From UBA7446 sp049596455 (GTDB lineage: Bacteria; Bacteroidota; Bacteroidia; Flavobacteriales; Flavobacteriaceae): a DNA stretch of 64,000 bases. The notes beneath the pieces were generated by a model, which made no database searches, was not told where the DNA came from, and saw only the letters and a list, made by a program, of their open reading frames with translations. Both the position numbers and the translations under genes were made by a program. Below are positions 1-8,688 of the stretch, one piece after another. The stretch is taken from contig JBMYLP010000004.1 of assembly GCA_049596455.1 (NCBI GenBank), forward strand, positions 1 through 64,000, written 5' to 3'. Position 1 is the first letter of the stretch, and every line of letters starts with the position of its first letter.

Positions 1-526
1 TGTCTCCGCCCGTTGGGTTGGCAGGATCGGTAGCTGTTGGAACGCCTGTGCCGGTGTCAACACTTGCCTCGGGTTGTTTTGTCCATTCTGTACCATCAAA
101 AGTGTATAAGTCCCCTGTGGATTCGTCAACATAAACATCACCCGCATCAGGACTCGCTGGGTTGGTTGCTGTTGGAGCGCCTATGCCGGTAACCAGTCCT
201 GAAAAATATGCCAATCCATCTGTACCCTCGGTAATCGCATTGCCTGCATCGGTACTCACTACGTCACTTTGGTTCTCCCACATGTTGGTGGTGCTGTTGT
301 AGGTATATACATCGCCTGTGGATTCATCGACATAAATGTCTCCGCCCGTTGGGTTGGCAGGATCGGTAGCTGTTGGAACGCCTGTGCCGGTGTCAACACT
401 TGCCTCGGGTTGTTTTGTCCATTCTGTACCATCAAAAGTGTATAAGTCCCCTGTGGATTCGTCAACATAAACATCACCCGCATCAGGACTCGCTGGGTTG
501 GTTGCTGTTGGAGCACCTATGCCGGT
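1..526 (-). repeat. Near-identical coding direct repeat, period 336 bp
   Basis: Positions 1-190 and 337-526 align without gaps and differ at one base that I could find (179 versus 515). The period of 336 bp is 112 codons, so the repeat preserves frame. One copy covers a 'YVDESTG' module pair; the array may continue beyond the left edge. Near-identity at DNA level points to recent duplication or gene conversion. Confidence 0.9.
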
Positions 527-1213
527 CATAAGGCCACTACTTAAATTTATCCATTGGGTACCTCCATGCATATACATGTCTCCCGTACTCCGATCTATAT
601 ACACATTCCCAATATTACCTGCAGTACCCAAGGAATTGGGGTTTCCAACATCGTTTTGGGTCACAGAGAAAGTAGTTACAGTACCATCCTCACCGGTATA
701 GGTATATGAACCGTCGGCATTGTCTTTTAGTGTTGTTACGGTTTCCGTACCACCACCACTTGGAATATAGACAATGTCCATGTTGCTGTGATCCACAAAA
801 TTATTGCCTGTTCCAGAGAAATCTATATCTATATAAAGTTGCTTTCGTTTCCCATTCCAATCAATATCACTGAACTTACCCATTACTGGTGTTCCGCCGT
901 TGCCTTCTACCCCAATTACGGTAGAGGCTAAGCCATATTCATCAGTATTTACAAGGATTTCCTCGATATATTCTACCTGTCCCTTATCATTACGGATTTC
1001 AAACTGCAAAAGGATTTCAGCATTCGCTAGTGGTATTTCTATTTGCCCTCCAGGAATATAGCCCCCGTTAGTGTCCATAATATACGCTTGATAGGGTATA
1101 CCAGGTGTCTGGGCGGTTGCCATTAGTACACCGCCCAGTAACACCAACATGTTAAGTAGGCTCCATGGTCTGACAAAAATTATTTTAATGAAGCTGTAAG
1201 TTAAATCTTTCAT
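1..1213 (-). CDS. Repeat-rich secreted surface protein, partial (runs off left edge)
   Basis: The reading frame opens with ATG at 1213-1211 and stays open to the window edge (404 codons visible). The first ~45 residues hold a long N-terminal hydrophobic segment (LNMLVLLGGVLMATA) ending near AQTPG, consistent with export. An N-terminal domain of about 200 residues is followed by repeated modules of the type GDVYVDESTGDLYTFDGTEW and GDIYVDESTGDVYTYN, each introduced by a (T)GxGxPTATxPAxP segment. These resemble the short YVD/YTF beta modules seen in fibre-like or adhesin-like flavobacterial surface proteins, but I do not recognise a named family. The start overlaps the stop of the upstream OmpA gene as ATGA, so the two are translationally coupled. 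Function is inferred only: an exported envelope protein built from expanding repeats. Confidence 0.75.
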   Translation of the reverse strand, partial: MKDLTYSFIKIIFVRPWSLLNMLVLLGGVLMATAQTPGIPYQAYIMDTNGGYIPGGQIEIPLANAEILLQFEIRNDKGQVEYIEEILVNTDEYGLASTVIGVEGNGGTPVMGKFSDIDWNGKRKQLYIDIDFSGTGNNFVDHSNMDIVYIPSGGGTETVTTLKDNADGSYTYTGEDGTVTTFSVTQNDVGNPNSLGTAGNIGNVYIDRSTGDMYMHGGTQWINLSSGLMTGIGAPTATNPASPDAGDVYVDESTGDLYTFDGTEWTKQPEASVDTGTGVPTATDPANPTGGDIYVDESTGDVYTYNSTTNMWENQSDVVSTDAGNAITEGTDGLAYFSGLVTGIGAPTATNPASPDAGDVYVDESTGDLYTFDGTEWTKQPEASVDTGTGVPTATDPANPTGGD

Positions 1214-2493
1214 CTTTTAATAATTATAATTTCGGTTCTGCGGTTTTCGGTTAAGTCTCCAATACCAAATAGTAAGGTCTCGCCTGCGCCCACATATGAC
1301 ATTTGATATGGCGAAATGCCTTGAGTAATAAGGAAGTCGTACACGCGCTTGGCACGGCGTTTTGAAAGTTTAAGATTAGTTTCTGCCGTACCTGTTTTGC
1401 TGTCGGCATAGCCAACTAATTTTAGGGTTAAATTTGGGTTTTGTACCATAAAAGTTGCTAAATTTCTTAGTTGGCTATCGTATATGCCATGGTCAAAATA
1501 GGAACTATTTAACGGGAACAATACGTGCTTAAAGTCTGGAAAATACATAAAGCCCTGTTCATGTTGCTGTAAGGTAAAAGTATCTTCGTTAACAACAGGT
1601 TGTGGTGGCGTCACTATATTCTCACGGCTATGTGTTTTTAATTCCGCTTCAAGAGCGTCAATTTTGGCATACAGTGAGCTTAAATCAACAGAGTCATCAC
1701 GTGCTTGGGCTTCTCTTGCCTCTAGAGCAGCAATACGTTGTTCTTGTAAGTCTTTGAGTTTGTTTTTTAGTCGTAAATCCATACGAAGTCCTACCATAAC
1801 ACGGCGTTTTACTGTGCTAAACCTTTCTTCAGAGTCATCTACTTCGTTGTCGCTTGTAGAAAATGCGTTTTCAACAACGTATTTTCCATACAGCTCGGTA
1901 TCGCGGTTGATTGGAAAACTTAATCCGACACCAAAGAAATAGGTCGGATAGGCATCTACAAATTCTTTGTCTTTCCTTAAATCGTTTATGTATCCTTTGT
2001 CGGCAGCATATGTTCGCACGGCATTGGTATATAAATTATAGGTTAGCCCGCCCTCAACGTTTAAAAACACGGCTGGGCGTCGCTTGCCAGTAGCATCAGA
2101 TTGTTGTTTTTTGATAATGGGCTGGGTTAACAATATGATTCCCTGTGCTTGCACCTGCCCCATATTGTAATGCACGGGTATTTTATAGCCGTTAAAATCG
2201 GCTTGTGTGCGGAGGTTCATTTGATCAAAACCAACACCAAGGCCTAGTCGAATAACGCTAGGGATGCCGTTGTCTTCAATACGGCGGTCAAGTTTTTTTA
2301 ATGGAAAGAAATAGCCCACGGCATGTGAAAAATCACGCAAACCGTTATAAGAGTGTAAGGTGGTTTTGGTTCCAGAAAGGTTTACGAACTCTGAAAACTT
2401 GGCGTCGTTTACGCCTGTTTCAAAATGCCACTGCGCTTGTGCAACAGTACCCGCACAGAAAGTGAATAGGATGAGAAATATAGTTTTTTTCAA
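1210..2493 (-). CDS. OmpA-family outer-membrane/peptidoglycan-binding protein
   Basis: A 427-residue protein with signal peptide (cleavage near AQAQ, residues 18-21), an N-terminal region of about 220 residues with beta-barrel-like alternation, a coiled-coil stretch (about 240-290, rich in KLKDLQEQRIAALEA-type heptads) and a C-terminal OmpA domain (about 315-427). The OmpA part shows LVGYADSKTGTAETNLKLSKRRAKRV, with the Asp and Arg expected to hold diaminopimelate of peptidoglycan. It is the middle gene of a minus-strand trio: 18 nt behind the T9SS-tailed gene, and its TGA overlaps the ATG of the repeat protein. Likely role: anchors the module between outer membrane and cell wall. Confidence 0.85.
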   Translation of the reverse strand: MKKTIFLILFTFCAGTVAQAQWHFETGVNDAKFSEFVNLSGTKTTLHSYNGLRDFSHAVGYFFPLKKLDRRIEDNGIPSVIRLGLGVGFDQMNLRTQADFNGYKIPVHYNMGQVQAQGIILLTQPIIKKQQSDATGKRRPAVFLNVEGGLTYNLYTNAVRTYAADKGYINDLRKDKEFVDAYPTYFFGVGLSFPINRDTELYGKYVVENAFSTSDNEVDDSEERFSTVKRRVMVGLRMDLRLKNKLKDLQEQRIAALEAREAQARDDSVDLSSLYAKIDALEAELKTHSRENIVTPPQPVVNEDTFTLQQHEQGFMYFPDFKHVLFPLNSSYFDHGIYDSQLRNLATFMVQNPNLTLKLVGYADSKTGTAETNLKLSKRRAKRVYDFLITQGISPYQMSYVGAGETLLFGIGDLTENRRTEIIIIKR

Positions 2494-2511
2494 GGCTATG
2501 TAAAATTTAAA

Positions 2512-3033
2512 TTATTCTTCAGTGGGTGTTTTATAGTTTAGCAGGACTTGGTTAAAGGTTTTACCCATAACCTCTACATTTAACACATACTCTGCTTGTG
2601 CTAAATGCCCTAAGTAAAAGCGTTGTTGTTGTTTGGCTGTAACTTCTTTTTCTATAATTAGTTGTCCCAATATATCATGAAGGCGTATCACCATATCCCC
2701 AGTAACTGGTGCATTAAAATCAATGTTAACATAGGTGGTAAAAGGATTCGGATATACTACCAAGTTAAAATCAGCACTAGGTGTTTCTGTAGAAACGCTT
2801 CCAAACTGAGGAAGTAAAAACCCTCGGGTTACAGCTCGTTGGTCGTGATTAATAGTACTCATAATGCCCATATGCCCAATACTTTGTTGTACTTTATATT
2901 GTCCTTTTTGAATATTATGCGCTTCCGAAACAGAAGTAGAAAGCGATGAGCGTAAAATCTTACCCTGAGCAAATACCATGGTGGCTGAGCTCAGGAAAAA
3001 AATTACGATAGCTTTTGTGTAGACATGTTTCAT
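2512..3033 (-). CDS. Small exported protein with T9SS type A-like C-terminal sorting domain
   Basis: 173 residues. Signal peptide ends near VFAQ (residue 23). Residues 90-173 form a Por-secretion-tail-like domain: VYPNPF at 93-98, then alternating beta strands and an LxDxxGQ-like turn (HDILGQLI), and a final strand. The preceding region (30-80) is short and includes a QSIGHMG/RGFLLPQ segment often seen just before such tails in Bacteroidota. First gene of the minus-strand surface module. The domain implies export through the type IX system; the cargo part is too small to name. Annotated start gives a good signal peptide. Confidence 0.75.
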   Translation of the reverse strand: MKHVYTKAIVIFFLSSATMVFAQGKILRSSLSTSVSEAHNIQKGQYKVQQSIGHMGIMSTINHDQRAVTRGFLLPQFGSVSTETPSADFNLVVYPNPFTTYVNIDFNAPVTGDMVIRLHDILGQLIIEKEVTAKQQQRFYLGHLAQAEYVLNVEVMGKTFNQVLLNYKTPTEE

Positions 3034-3262
3034 AGTTGTTTGTTATTTTCGTTTAGAGATAGTGTCCTCCTCGACGATAACTGTGACAAATTTATTTTTG
3101 AGCACTCCCATATCTGTTGATTTGAGCTCAGATAGCTCATTTTTAAGGTGAAATAACGTTGAAAGCGGTTAAAAGCACCTTGAAAAAGGGTTTAAATGCT
3201 GTAAGATATCCCTTACATTTCCCTACGGGTTTTTTGGGGTTTTTTTGAAAATTATCAATTGC
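3034..3262. promoter_or_regulatory. Divergent intergenic region; minus-strand -7 box at 3087-3094
   Basis: No gene seen. On the minus strand TAAATTTG (3094-3087) matches the Bacteroidota -7 consensus TAnnTTTG and would drive the surface module, giving a leader of about 45 nt; no good -33 TTTG was found for it. The rest is plain AT-rich sequence with a G/T-rich run near 3225-3250. Confidence 0.45.
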
Positions 3263-3294
3263 GTTGTGCAACTAACTCTAAAGATGTATATTTG
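3263..3294 (+). promoter_or_regulatory. rplS promoter, Bacteroidota type
   Basis: GTTG at 3263-3266 and TATATTTG at 3287-3294, 20 nt apart, match the TTTG/TAnnTTTG -33/-7 consensus of the Bacteroidota primary sigma factor. Expected transcription start is near 3300, which coincides with the base of the leader hairpin. Confidence 0.75.
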
Positions 3295-3299
3295 CCACC

Positions 3300-3341
3300 C
3301 GCTAAGAAACCGCTGGCGAAGTACGTGTATGTTTCTTTGCG
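3300..3341 (+). ncRNA. L19 mRNA leader hairpin, candidate autoregulatory element
   Basis: CGCTAAGAAAC (3300-3310) pairs with GTTTCTTTGCG (3331-3341) with a single T-T mismatch, enclosing 20 nt. It starts at the predicted transcription start of rplS and ends 22 nt before the start codon. Ribosomal protein genes often carry such leaders for feedback control; I believe a flavobacterial L19 leader has been proposed in comparative surveys, but I cannot confirm a match from here. Confidence 0.55.
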
Positions 3342-3363
3342 TTAATTTTAAAATTTAAATCAA

Positions 3364-3717
3364 ATGGAGGCCTTACTACAATACGTACAGGACGAGTTTG
3401 TTCCCAAAAAAGAATTTCCAAGCTTTCAAGCTGGAGACACCATCACCGTTTATTACGAAATTCGCGAAGGCGAAAAAGTACGCACCCAGTTCTTTAAGGG
3501 CGTAGTTATTCAAATCAAAGGAAGTGGCGCAACAAAAACCTTTACCATTCGCAAGATGTCGGGTACCGTAGGTGTAGAACGTATTTTTCCTATCAACCTA
3601 CCCGGTATTCAAAAGATTGAAGTAAACAGTCGCGGTAAAGTACGTCGTTCACGTATTTACTACTTCCGTGAACTTACAGGTAAAAAAGCACGTATCAAGG
3701 AGCGTCAGCACAAATAA
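3364..3717 (+). CDS. rplS: 50S ribosomal protein L19
   Basis: 117 residues, the usual length. The sequence FPSFQAGDTITVYYEIREGEK and the later RSRIYYFRELTGKKARIKE are characteristic of L19, which sits at the 30S-50S interface of the ribosome. Monocistronic here: it has its own consensus promoter and a structured leader, and the downstream 560 bp is a noncoding repeat region. No other family fits. Confidence 0.97.
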   Translation: MEALLQYVQDEFVPKKEFPSFQAGDTITVYYEIREGEKVRTQFFKGVVIQIKGSGATKTFTIRKMSGTVGVERIFPINLPGIQKIEVNSRGKVRRSRIYYFRELTGKKARIKERQHK

Positions 3718-3904
3718 TGCCTACTCCCTGCGGGAGCAGTTATTCGTTATTTGTTATTAGATAAATGTTCTCCAATTTACTATTGCCTACTCCCTGCGGG
3801 AGCAGTTATTTGTTATTTGTTATTAGATAAATGTTCTCCAATTAACTCTGCCGTAGGCAGACAAGTATTAACTTTTTACTATTACCTTTTGCCTCTATAT
3901 GAAC

Positions 3905-3946
3905 AGTTCTCGATACAATCTGCCTGTGGCAGATCACTCGAACTGA
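3905..3946 (+). repeat. REP-like palindromic element, copy 1
   Basis: 42 bp: outer arms AGTTCTCGATAC and CACTCGAACT, inner hairpin ATCTGCC-tgt-GGCAGAT. Identical over 42 bp to the copy at 12131-12172. Confidence 0.8.
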
Positions 3947-4102
3947 AAGCTATTGCCCACTCACTGCGGTAGCAGTTATTCGTTATTTGTTATTAGATAA
4001 ATGTTCTCCCATTAACTCTGCCGTAGGCAGACAAGTATTAACTATTGCCTATTAACTAAAAACTTTTAACTATTCACTATTGCCTACTGCCTCTATATAA
4101 AC

Positions 4103-4144
4103 AGTTCTCGATACACTCCGCCTATGGCAGATCACTCGAACTGA
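4103..4144 (+). repeat. REP-like palindromic element, copy 2
   Basis: Same element as 3905-3946 with three substitutions, all between the outer arms; the arms AGTTCTCGATAC and ATCACTCGAACTGA are unchanged. Confidence 0.8.
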
Positions 4145-4228
4145 CATACGATTAACTTTTAACCAATAACTATTCACTAATGCCTAATAACTATTAACTA
4201 ATACCTACTAACTATTGCCTACTCCCTA

Positions 4229-4259
4229 TTGCCTATTCACCATCACAGTAGTATATTTG
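4229..4259 (+). promoter_or_regulatory. icd promoter, Bacteroidota type
   Basis: TTG at 4229-4231 and TATATTTG at 4252-4259 with 20 nt between. Predicted start near 4266 leaves a leader of about 16 nt before the icd ATG. Confidence 0.7.
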
Positions 4260-4281
4260 CGCCCGACTTAATTACTCAAAC

Positions 4282-5511
4282 ATGGCAAAAATACACGTAG
4301 CTAATCCCGTAGTAGAAATGGACGGGGACGAAATGACTCGAATCATTTGGGACTTTATCAAACAACAACTTATTTTACCTTACTTAGACGTAGAGCTACT
4401 GTATTACGATCTAAGCGTTACCTCACGCGATCAAACCAATGACCAAATCACCATCGATGCTGCAGAAGCTATAAAAAAATATAACGTAGGGATTAAATGT
4501 GCTACCATCACGCCAGATGAAAATCGCGTAGAAGAATTTGGACTAAAGCAAATGTGGCGCTCGCCGAATGGCACTATTCGTAACATTGTTGGTGGGACGG
4601 TTTTCCGTGAGCCCATTATTATGAGCAACGTACCACGCTACGTGCAGGGCTGGACACAACCTATATGTATTGGACGTCATGCCTTTGGCGATCAATACCG
4701 TGCTACCGATGCCGTTATTAAAGGTAAAGGAAAGCTCACCATGACGTTTACCCCTGAAGACGGCAGCGAAGCCAAAACTTGGGAAGTGTATAACTTTCAA
4801 GAAGGTGGCGTAGCCATGAGCATGTATAATATCGATTCATCGATATACGGATTTGCACGTTCGTGTATGAACAGAGCCATCAGCAAAAGGTGGCCCTTAT
4901 ACCTTTCTACCAAAAACACCATCATGAAAGCATACGATGGGCGTTTTAAAGATATTTTTCAAGAAGTATTTGAAAATGAATTTATTGACCAATTTGAAGC
5001 CCTTGGCATCACTTACGAACACCGACTCATTGACGATATGGTAGCTGCTGCCATGAAGTGGAGCGGAGGATTTGTTTGGGCTTGTAAAAACTACGATGGC
5101 GATGTACAGTCAGACACCGTAGCGCAAGGATTTGGTTCGCTAGGATTGATGACCTCTACCCTAGTAACGCCAGACGGCAAAACACTAGAAGCCGAGGCAG
5201 CTCACGGAACCGTAACACGCCATTACCGCCAACACCAACAAGGAAAAGAAACCTCCACCAACCCAATTGCTTCTATTTTTGCGTGGACACGTGGGTTGGC
5301 ACACCGTGCCAAATTGGACAACAACCGTGATTTGACCGAATTCTGTACCAAGCTAGAAGAGGTGTGTGTACAAACCGTCGAAGGCGGGCAAATGACCAAA
5401 GATTTGGCCATGTTGATTCACAAAGAAGAAATGACGCGTGAACACTACCTCACCACACAAGAATTCCTTGCTGCTATCAAAGAAAATTTAGATTCAGCTT
5501 TAGGAGCATAA
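4282..5511 (+). CDS. icd: NADP-dependent isocitrate dehydrogenase, eukaryote-like type
   Basis: 409 residues. Catalyses oxidative decarboxylation of isocitrate to 2-oxoglutarate in the TCA cycle, making NADPH. The N-terminus (KIHVANPVVEMDGDEMTRIIW) and the substrate loop RSPNGTIRNIVGGTVFREPI are those of the homodimeric mitochondrial/cytosolic-type IDH rather than the E. coli Icd type; catalytic Tyr region and the metal Asp region (LIDDMVAAAMKWSGGFVWACKNYDGDVQSD) are present. It stands alone between the repeat mosaic and a TonB receptor, with its own promoter. The ATG at 4282 is supported by the short leader and the family N-terminus. Confidence 0.95.
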   Translation: MAKIHVANPVVEMDGDEMTRIIWDFIKQQLILPYLDVELLYYDLSVTSRDQTNDQITIDAAEAIKKYNVGIKCATITPDENRVEEFGLKQMWRSPNGTIRNIVGGTVFREPIIMSNVPRYVQGWTQPICIGRHAFGDQYRATDAVIKGKGKLTMTFTPEDGSEAKTWEVYNFQEGGVAMSMYNIDSSIYGFARSCMNRAISKRWPLYLSTKNTIMKAYDGRFKDIFQEVFENEFIDQFEALGITYEHRLIDDMVAAAMKWSGGFVWACKNYDGDVQSDTVAQGFGSLGLMTSTLVTPDGKTLEAEAAHGTVTRHYRQHQQGKETSTNPIASIFAWTRGLAHRAKLDNNRDLTEFCTKLEEVCVQTVEGGQMTKDLAMLIHKEEMTREHYLTTQEFLAAIKENLDSALGA

Positions 5512-5542
5512 ATTTGGTTGCGTATCTTTGTAAAAAAATGCT

Positions 5543-7888
5543 TTGATACGTTATTTCCTATTTATATGGATCAGCGTAGGACTAACTACCTATGCGCAAT
5601 CCTACACCTTAAGCGGTTCCATTACTGCCTCCGACACACAAGAAACTTTATTAGGTGTAACCGTATATGCGCAGTCCACTACCTTAGGAACCGTTACCAA
5701 TAATTACGGGGTGTATTCGCTGACATTACCGCAAGGGGACTACCGTATTGTATTCCAAAATCTTGGCTTTGAAACCAAAGTCATCGAAGTTGCCTTGAAC
5801 AGCGATCAAACGCTTAACGTTTCATTAGCCCCCCAATCCGAAGAACTTGACGAAGTGGTGGTTACCGAAGACGTGGAGCGCATCCGCTTACGCGCACCCG
5901 AAATGAGCGTTAATCGCCTTTCATCAAAAAGCATTCAACAAACTCCCGTGGTTCTTGGTGAATCCGATATCCTAAAAGTTATTCAGCTTTTGCCCGGTGT
6001 TACCAGTGCTGGCGAAGGAGCTTCGGGTTTTAATGTTAGGGGCGGTGGCGCAGATCAAAACCTAATTCTACTAGACGAAGCAACCGTTTTTAACTCCTCT
6101 CACCTCTTTGGGTTTTTCTCTGTGTTTAACACAGATGCCATTAAGGACATTCAACTTTATAAAGGAGGAATTCCTGCAACATATGGTGGTAGAGCCGCTT
6201 CGGTATTGCGCATCGACCAAAAAGAAGGAGCCAAAGACCGCGTCCGCTTTAATGGAGGCATAGGTGTGGTATCTAGTCGCGGATTATTGGAAGGACCACT
6301 TGGCAAAGGGTCTTTTTTAGTGGCGGGTCGGGGTACTTATGCGCACCTGTTCTTAAAAGCATTTGACAATTCAAACATTGCCTATTTCTACGATTTAAAC
6401 ACCAAAATTACATTGCCTATAAACGAGAAAAACAGGCTGTTGCTATCGGGCTATTTTGGGCGTGATGTGGTAGCATTTGATAATACGTTTGAAAACACCT
6501 ACGGCAACACCGTGGTAAACGTCAGATGGAATACCCTCTTTTCGAACAAGGTGTTTGGAAATTTATCCCTCATTTATAGCGATTACTACTATGGCTTGGC
6601 ATTGGATTTTGTTGGGTTTGATTGGGATTCGGGTATTCAAAACCTAAACGTCAAGTACGATTTAAGCTATAATGTGTCCGAAAAGTTATCGCTTGAAACG
6701 GGTATCCAAACCACATATTATGATTTTAATCCTGGCTTTATTAGACCATTAACAGAAAGTTCGGGTTTTAACGACAGGCAGCTACAACAAAAATTTGCCG
6801 CAGAAGCCTCTGTTTACCTAAGCGCAGCGCATGAATTATCGCCAGCACTGGCGTTGCGTTACGGCGTGCGTCTAAACCAATTTAACCGATTGGCACAATC
6901 TGGACTGGAACGTTATGCCAACGACCAACCCATCACCTATAACAACACCTTAGGCATTTACCAAGAAGCAACTCCTATTGGCACTTATTCTAAAGAAGAA
7001 AGCACGGCATCATTTACCAATATTGAACCTAGATTTACCCTTGCCTATCGCACCAATAAAAGCGCATGGAAAGCAAGTTATCAGCGGGTACATCAGTATT
7101 TGCATTTAATCTCAAACACCTCCTCACCCACACCCCTTGACGTATGGACAACAAGTGGTAAATACCTAAAACCCCAGCGCGCAGATCAATGGGCAGTAGG
7201 CTATGCCACTGAACGAGACAACGGGAATTCGTTTGAAGTAGAGAGTTTTTATAAAATCACGCAAAACCGCTACGACTATATAGATGGAGCAGAACTAGTA
7301 GCAAACGAAGCCTTAGAACGTATTTTGTTGGCAGGTAAAGGGCGTGCCTATGGATTGGAAGTACTCTTCAAAAAAACGCAAGGCGACCTCACCGGATTGG
7401 TTGCTTATACCCTATCCAAAGCAGAGCAACAAACAAAAGGTATTGGGCAAAATGACCTAGGTATCAACAACGGAGATTGGTATAATGCGCCCTATGACAA
7501 AACCCACGATTTGAGTATGAGTGTTACGTACACCCCTTCAAAACGTTGGGAATGGAATGTCAATTTTGTAGCGCAAACAGGACAACCCGTAACCTACCCC
7601 ATTGGTCAGTATGAATTTATGGGCACACGAGTGCCAAACTACGGCAAACGCAATGCGCAACGCCTTCCCTTTTATCATCGTTTAGATGTTGCTGCTACAC
7701 TAACTCCAAAAAAGAACAGCGTAAAAAAGCTAAAGGGCAATTGGGTGTTTGGCATCTACAATGTGTATAACCGCCGAAATGCGGCTACCATTAGCTTTAA
7801 GCAAGACCGTGAAACGGGAAAAAATCAAGCGTATAGGCTTTCCATTTTTGGGATTGTTCCCTCAGTAACTTATAATATTCGCTTCTAA
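5543..7888 (+). CDS. TonB-dependent receptor with carboxypeptidase-regulatory-like domain
   Basis: 781 residues. Signal peptide to TYAQ (residue 18), CarboxypepD_reg-like domain (about 20-105, LSGSITASDTQETLLGVTVYAQ), plug domain (about 130-230, with VLGESDILKVIQLLPGV and FNVRGGGADQNLILLD), then a 22-strand-type barrel to the terminal aromatic (YNIRF). Imports a substrate across the outer membrane with TonB energy; the substrate cannot be told. Start is TTG at 5543: no ATG or GTG exists in frame upstream of the signal peptide, and TATCTTTG at 5523-5530 is a plausible -7 box, implying a leader of only a few nt. Stop overlaps the next gene as TAATG, forming a receptor/lipoprotein pair. Confidence 0.88.
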   Translation: MIRYFLFIWISVGLTTYAQSYTLSGSITASDTQETLLGVTVYAQSTTLGTVTNNYGVYSLTLPQGDYRIVFQNLGFETKVIEVALNSDQTLNVSLAPQSEELDEVVVTEDVERIRLRAPEMSVNRLSSKSIQQTPVVLGESDILKVIQLLPGVTSAGEGASGFNVRGGGADQNLILLDEATVFNSSHLFGFFSVFNTDAIKDIQLYKGGIPATYGGRAASVLRIDQKEGAKDRVRFNGGIGVVSSRGLLEGPLGKGSFLVAGRGTYAHLFLKAFDNSNIAYFYDLNTKITLPINEKNRLLLSGYFGRDVVAFDNTFENTYGNTVVNVRWNTLFSNKVFGNLSLIYSDYYYGLALDFVGFDWDSGIQNLNVKYDLSYNVSEKLSLETGIQTTYYDFNPGFIRPLTESSGFNDRQLQQKFAAEASVYLSAAHELSPALALRYGVRLNQFNRLAQSGLERYANDQPITYNNTLGIYQEATPIGTYSKEESTASFTNIEPRFTLAYRTNKSAWKASYQRVHQYLHLISNTSSPTPLDVWTTSGKYLKPQRADQWAVGYATERDNGNSFEVESFYKITQNRYDYIDGAELVANEALERILLAGKGRAYGLEVLFKKTQGDLTGLVAYTLSKAEQQTKGIGQNDLGINNGDWYNAPYDKTHDLSMSVTYTPSKRWEWNVNFVAQTGQPVTYPIGQYEFMGTRVPNYGKRNAQRLPFYHRLDVAATLTPKKNSVKKLKGNWVFGIYNVYNRRNAATISFKQDRETGKNQAYRLSIFGIVPSVTYNIRF

Positions 7889-8688
7889 TGAAAAAGCTCG
7901 TTTTTGTTTTTGGACTATTATTCTTTTGGGGCTGTGAAGACCCCATCGATGTAAAACTTCCCAACGCCGAGCAATATGTGGTTATTGATGCTATGCTCTG
8001 GCGACCCGTTGCAGGAACTACAGGAACTCTTGAAGTGGTATTAACTCAAACCTCAGATTTTTATAGCGATGACGTACCCTACATAAGTGGCGCAACCGTT
8101 ACCCTAACATTTGGAAACACTTCTGTAAGTGCTCAAGAAACTCAGGCAGGGCATTATAGAGCAGATGCTATTCCAGTTGTTGAAAATGACGTGTTTACAC
8201 TCAATATAGATAGTAACGGAGTTACCTATACCGCCACAGAAACCCTAGTGCTTTCCACCACAATAGATGCTATCACGCAAGGAGAAAACACCGTGTTTTC
8301 AGATGAGGAAGTAGAGGCTATTGTACAATTCACAGACCGTCCCGAAATTGGAAATTATTACGTCATGGATTTTGGCTACAATAACCTTTTTGTAACCCGA
8401 GATGTGTTTTACAATGGCAATCAACTTACCTTCTCCTTTTATTACGATAAGTATTTCCCAAAAAACACCCCAACACCTATTCACCTAATGGGTGCTGACA
8501 AAGACTTTTATACCTATATGCAAGTGCTTATTTCGCATGCGGGTCAAGATGGAGGTGGTCCTTTTGCCACAGCGAAATCTACCTTACGGGGAAACATTCA
8601 AAACACCACCAATCCCGATGCGTTTCCATTGGGCTATTTTAGGGTTGTTGAACGAGATAGCTTTATCTTTACCGCCACAGAAAACTAA
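7888..8688 (+). CDS. DUF4249 outer-membrane lipoprotein
   Basis: 266 residues. Lipoprotein signal with Cys16 (FFWGCED). The order of beta-rich segments (EQYVVIDAML, VTLTFGNTSVSAQETQAGHYRAD, ENDVFTLNIDSNGVTYTATETL) fits the DUF4249 family, which in Bacteroidota is regularly encoded directly after a TonB-dependent receptor of this kind. Start overlaps the receptor stop by one base. Likely a surface partner in ligand capture; the ligand is unknown. Confidence 0.8.
   Translation: MKKLVFVFGLLFFWGCEDPIDVKLPNAEQYVVIDAMLWRPVAGTTGTLEVVLTQTSDFYSDDVPYISGATVTLTFGNTSVSAQETQAGHYRADAIPVVENDVFTLNIDSNGVTYTATETLVLSTTIDAITQGENTVFSDEEVEAIVQFTDRPEIGNYYVMDFGYNNLFVTRDVFYNGNQLTFSFYYDKYFPKNTPTPIHLMGADKDFYTYMQVLISHAGQDGGGPFATAKSTLRGNIQNTTNPDAFPLGYFRVVERDSFIFTATEN

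Larger units (their letters stand above)
3718..4230. repeat. Intergenic mosaic of palindromic repeats
   Basis: No gene in this stretch. Blocks recur: the GCGGGAGCAGTTATTCG/TTATTAGATAAATG block occurs near 3721-3775, 3783-3842 and 3953-4013; the stretch 3780-3872 recurs at about 3948-4043 (offset 170). Small palindromes sit inside the blocks (CTCCctgcGGGAG; TCTGCCgtaGGCAGA; ATCTGCCtgtGGCAGAT). Two copies of a 42-bp palindromic element (3905-3946, 4103-4144) belong to a dispersed family. The rest is low-complexity variation on ACTATTGCCTATTAACT. Confidence 0.8.

Noticed and set aside
259..516. 85-codon minus-strand frame rich in Gln and Pro
   Set aside because: It lies out of frame inside the long repeat protein that runs from 1213 to the left edge; the GDVYVDESTG frame is the one with a signal peptide and repeat structure.
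3751..3972. 73-codon frame inside the repeat mosaic
   Set aside because: It is made of the palindromic repeat words in translation and has no family likeness.
3718..4230. CRISPR array
   Set aside because: Repeats are of uneven length, with no regular unique spacers, and no cas genes lie near.
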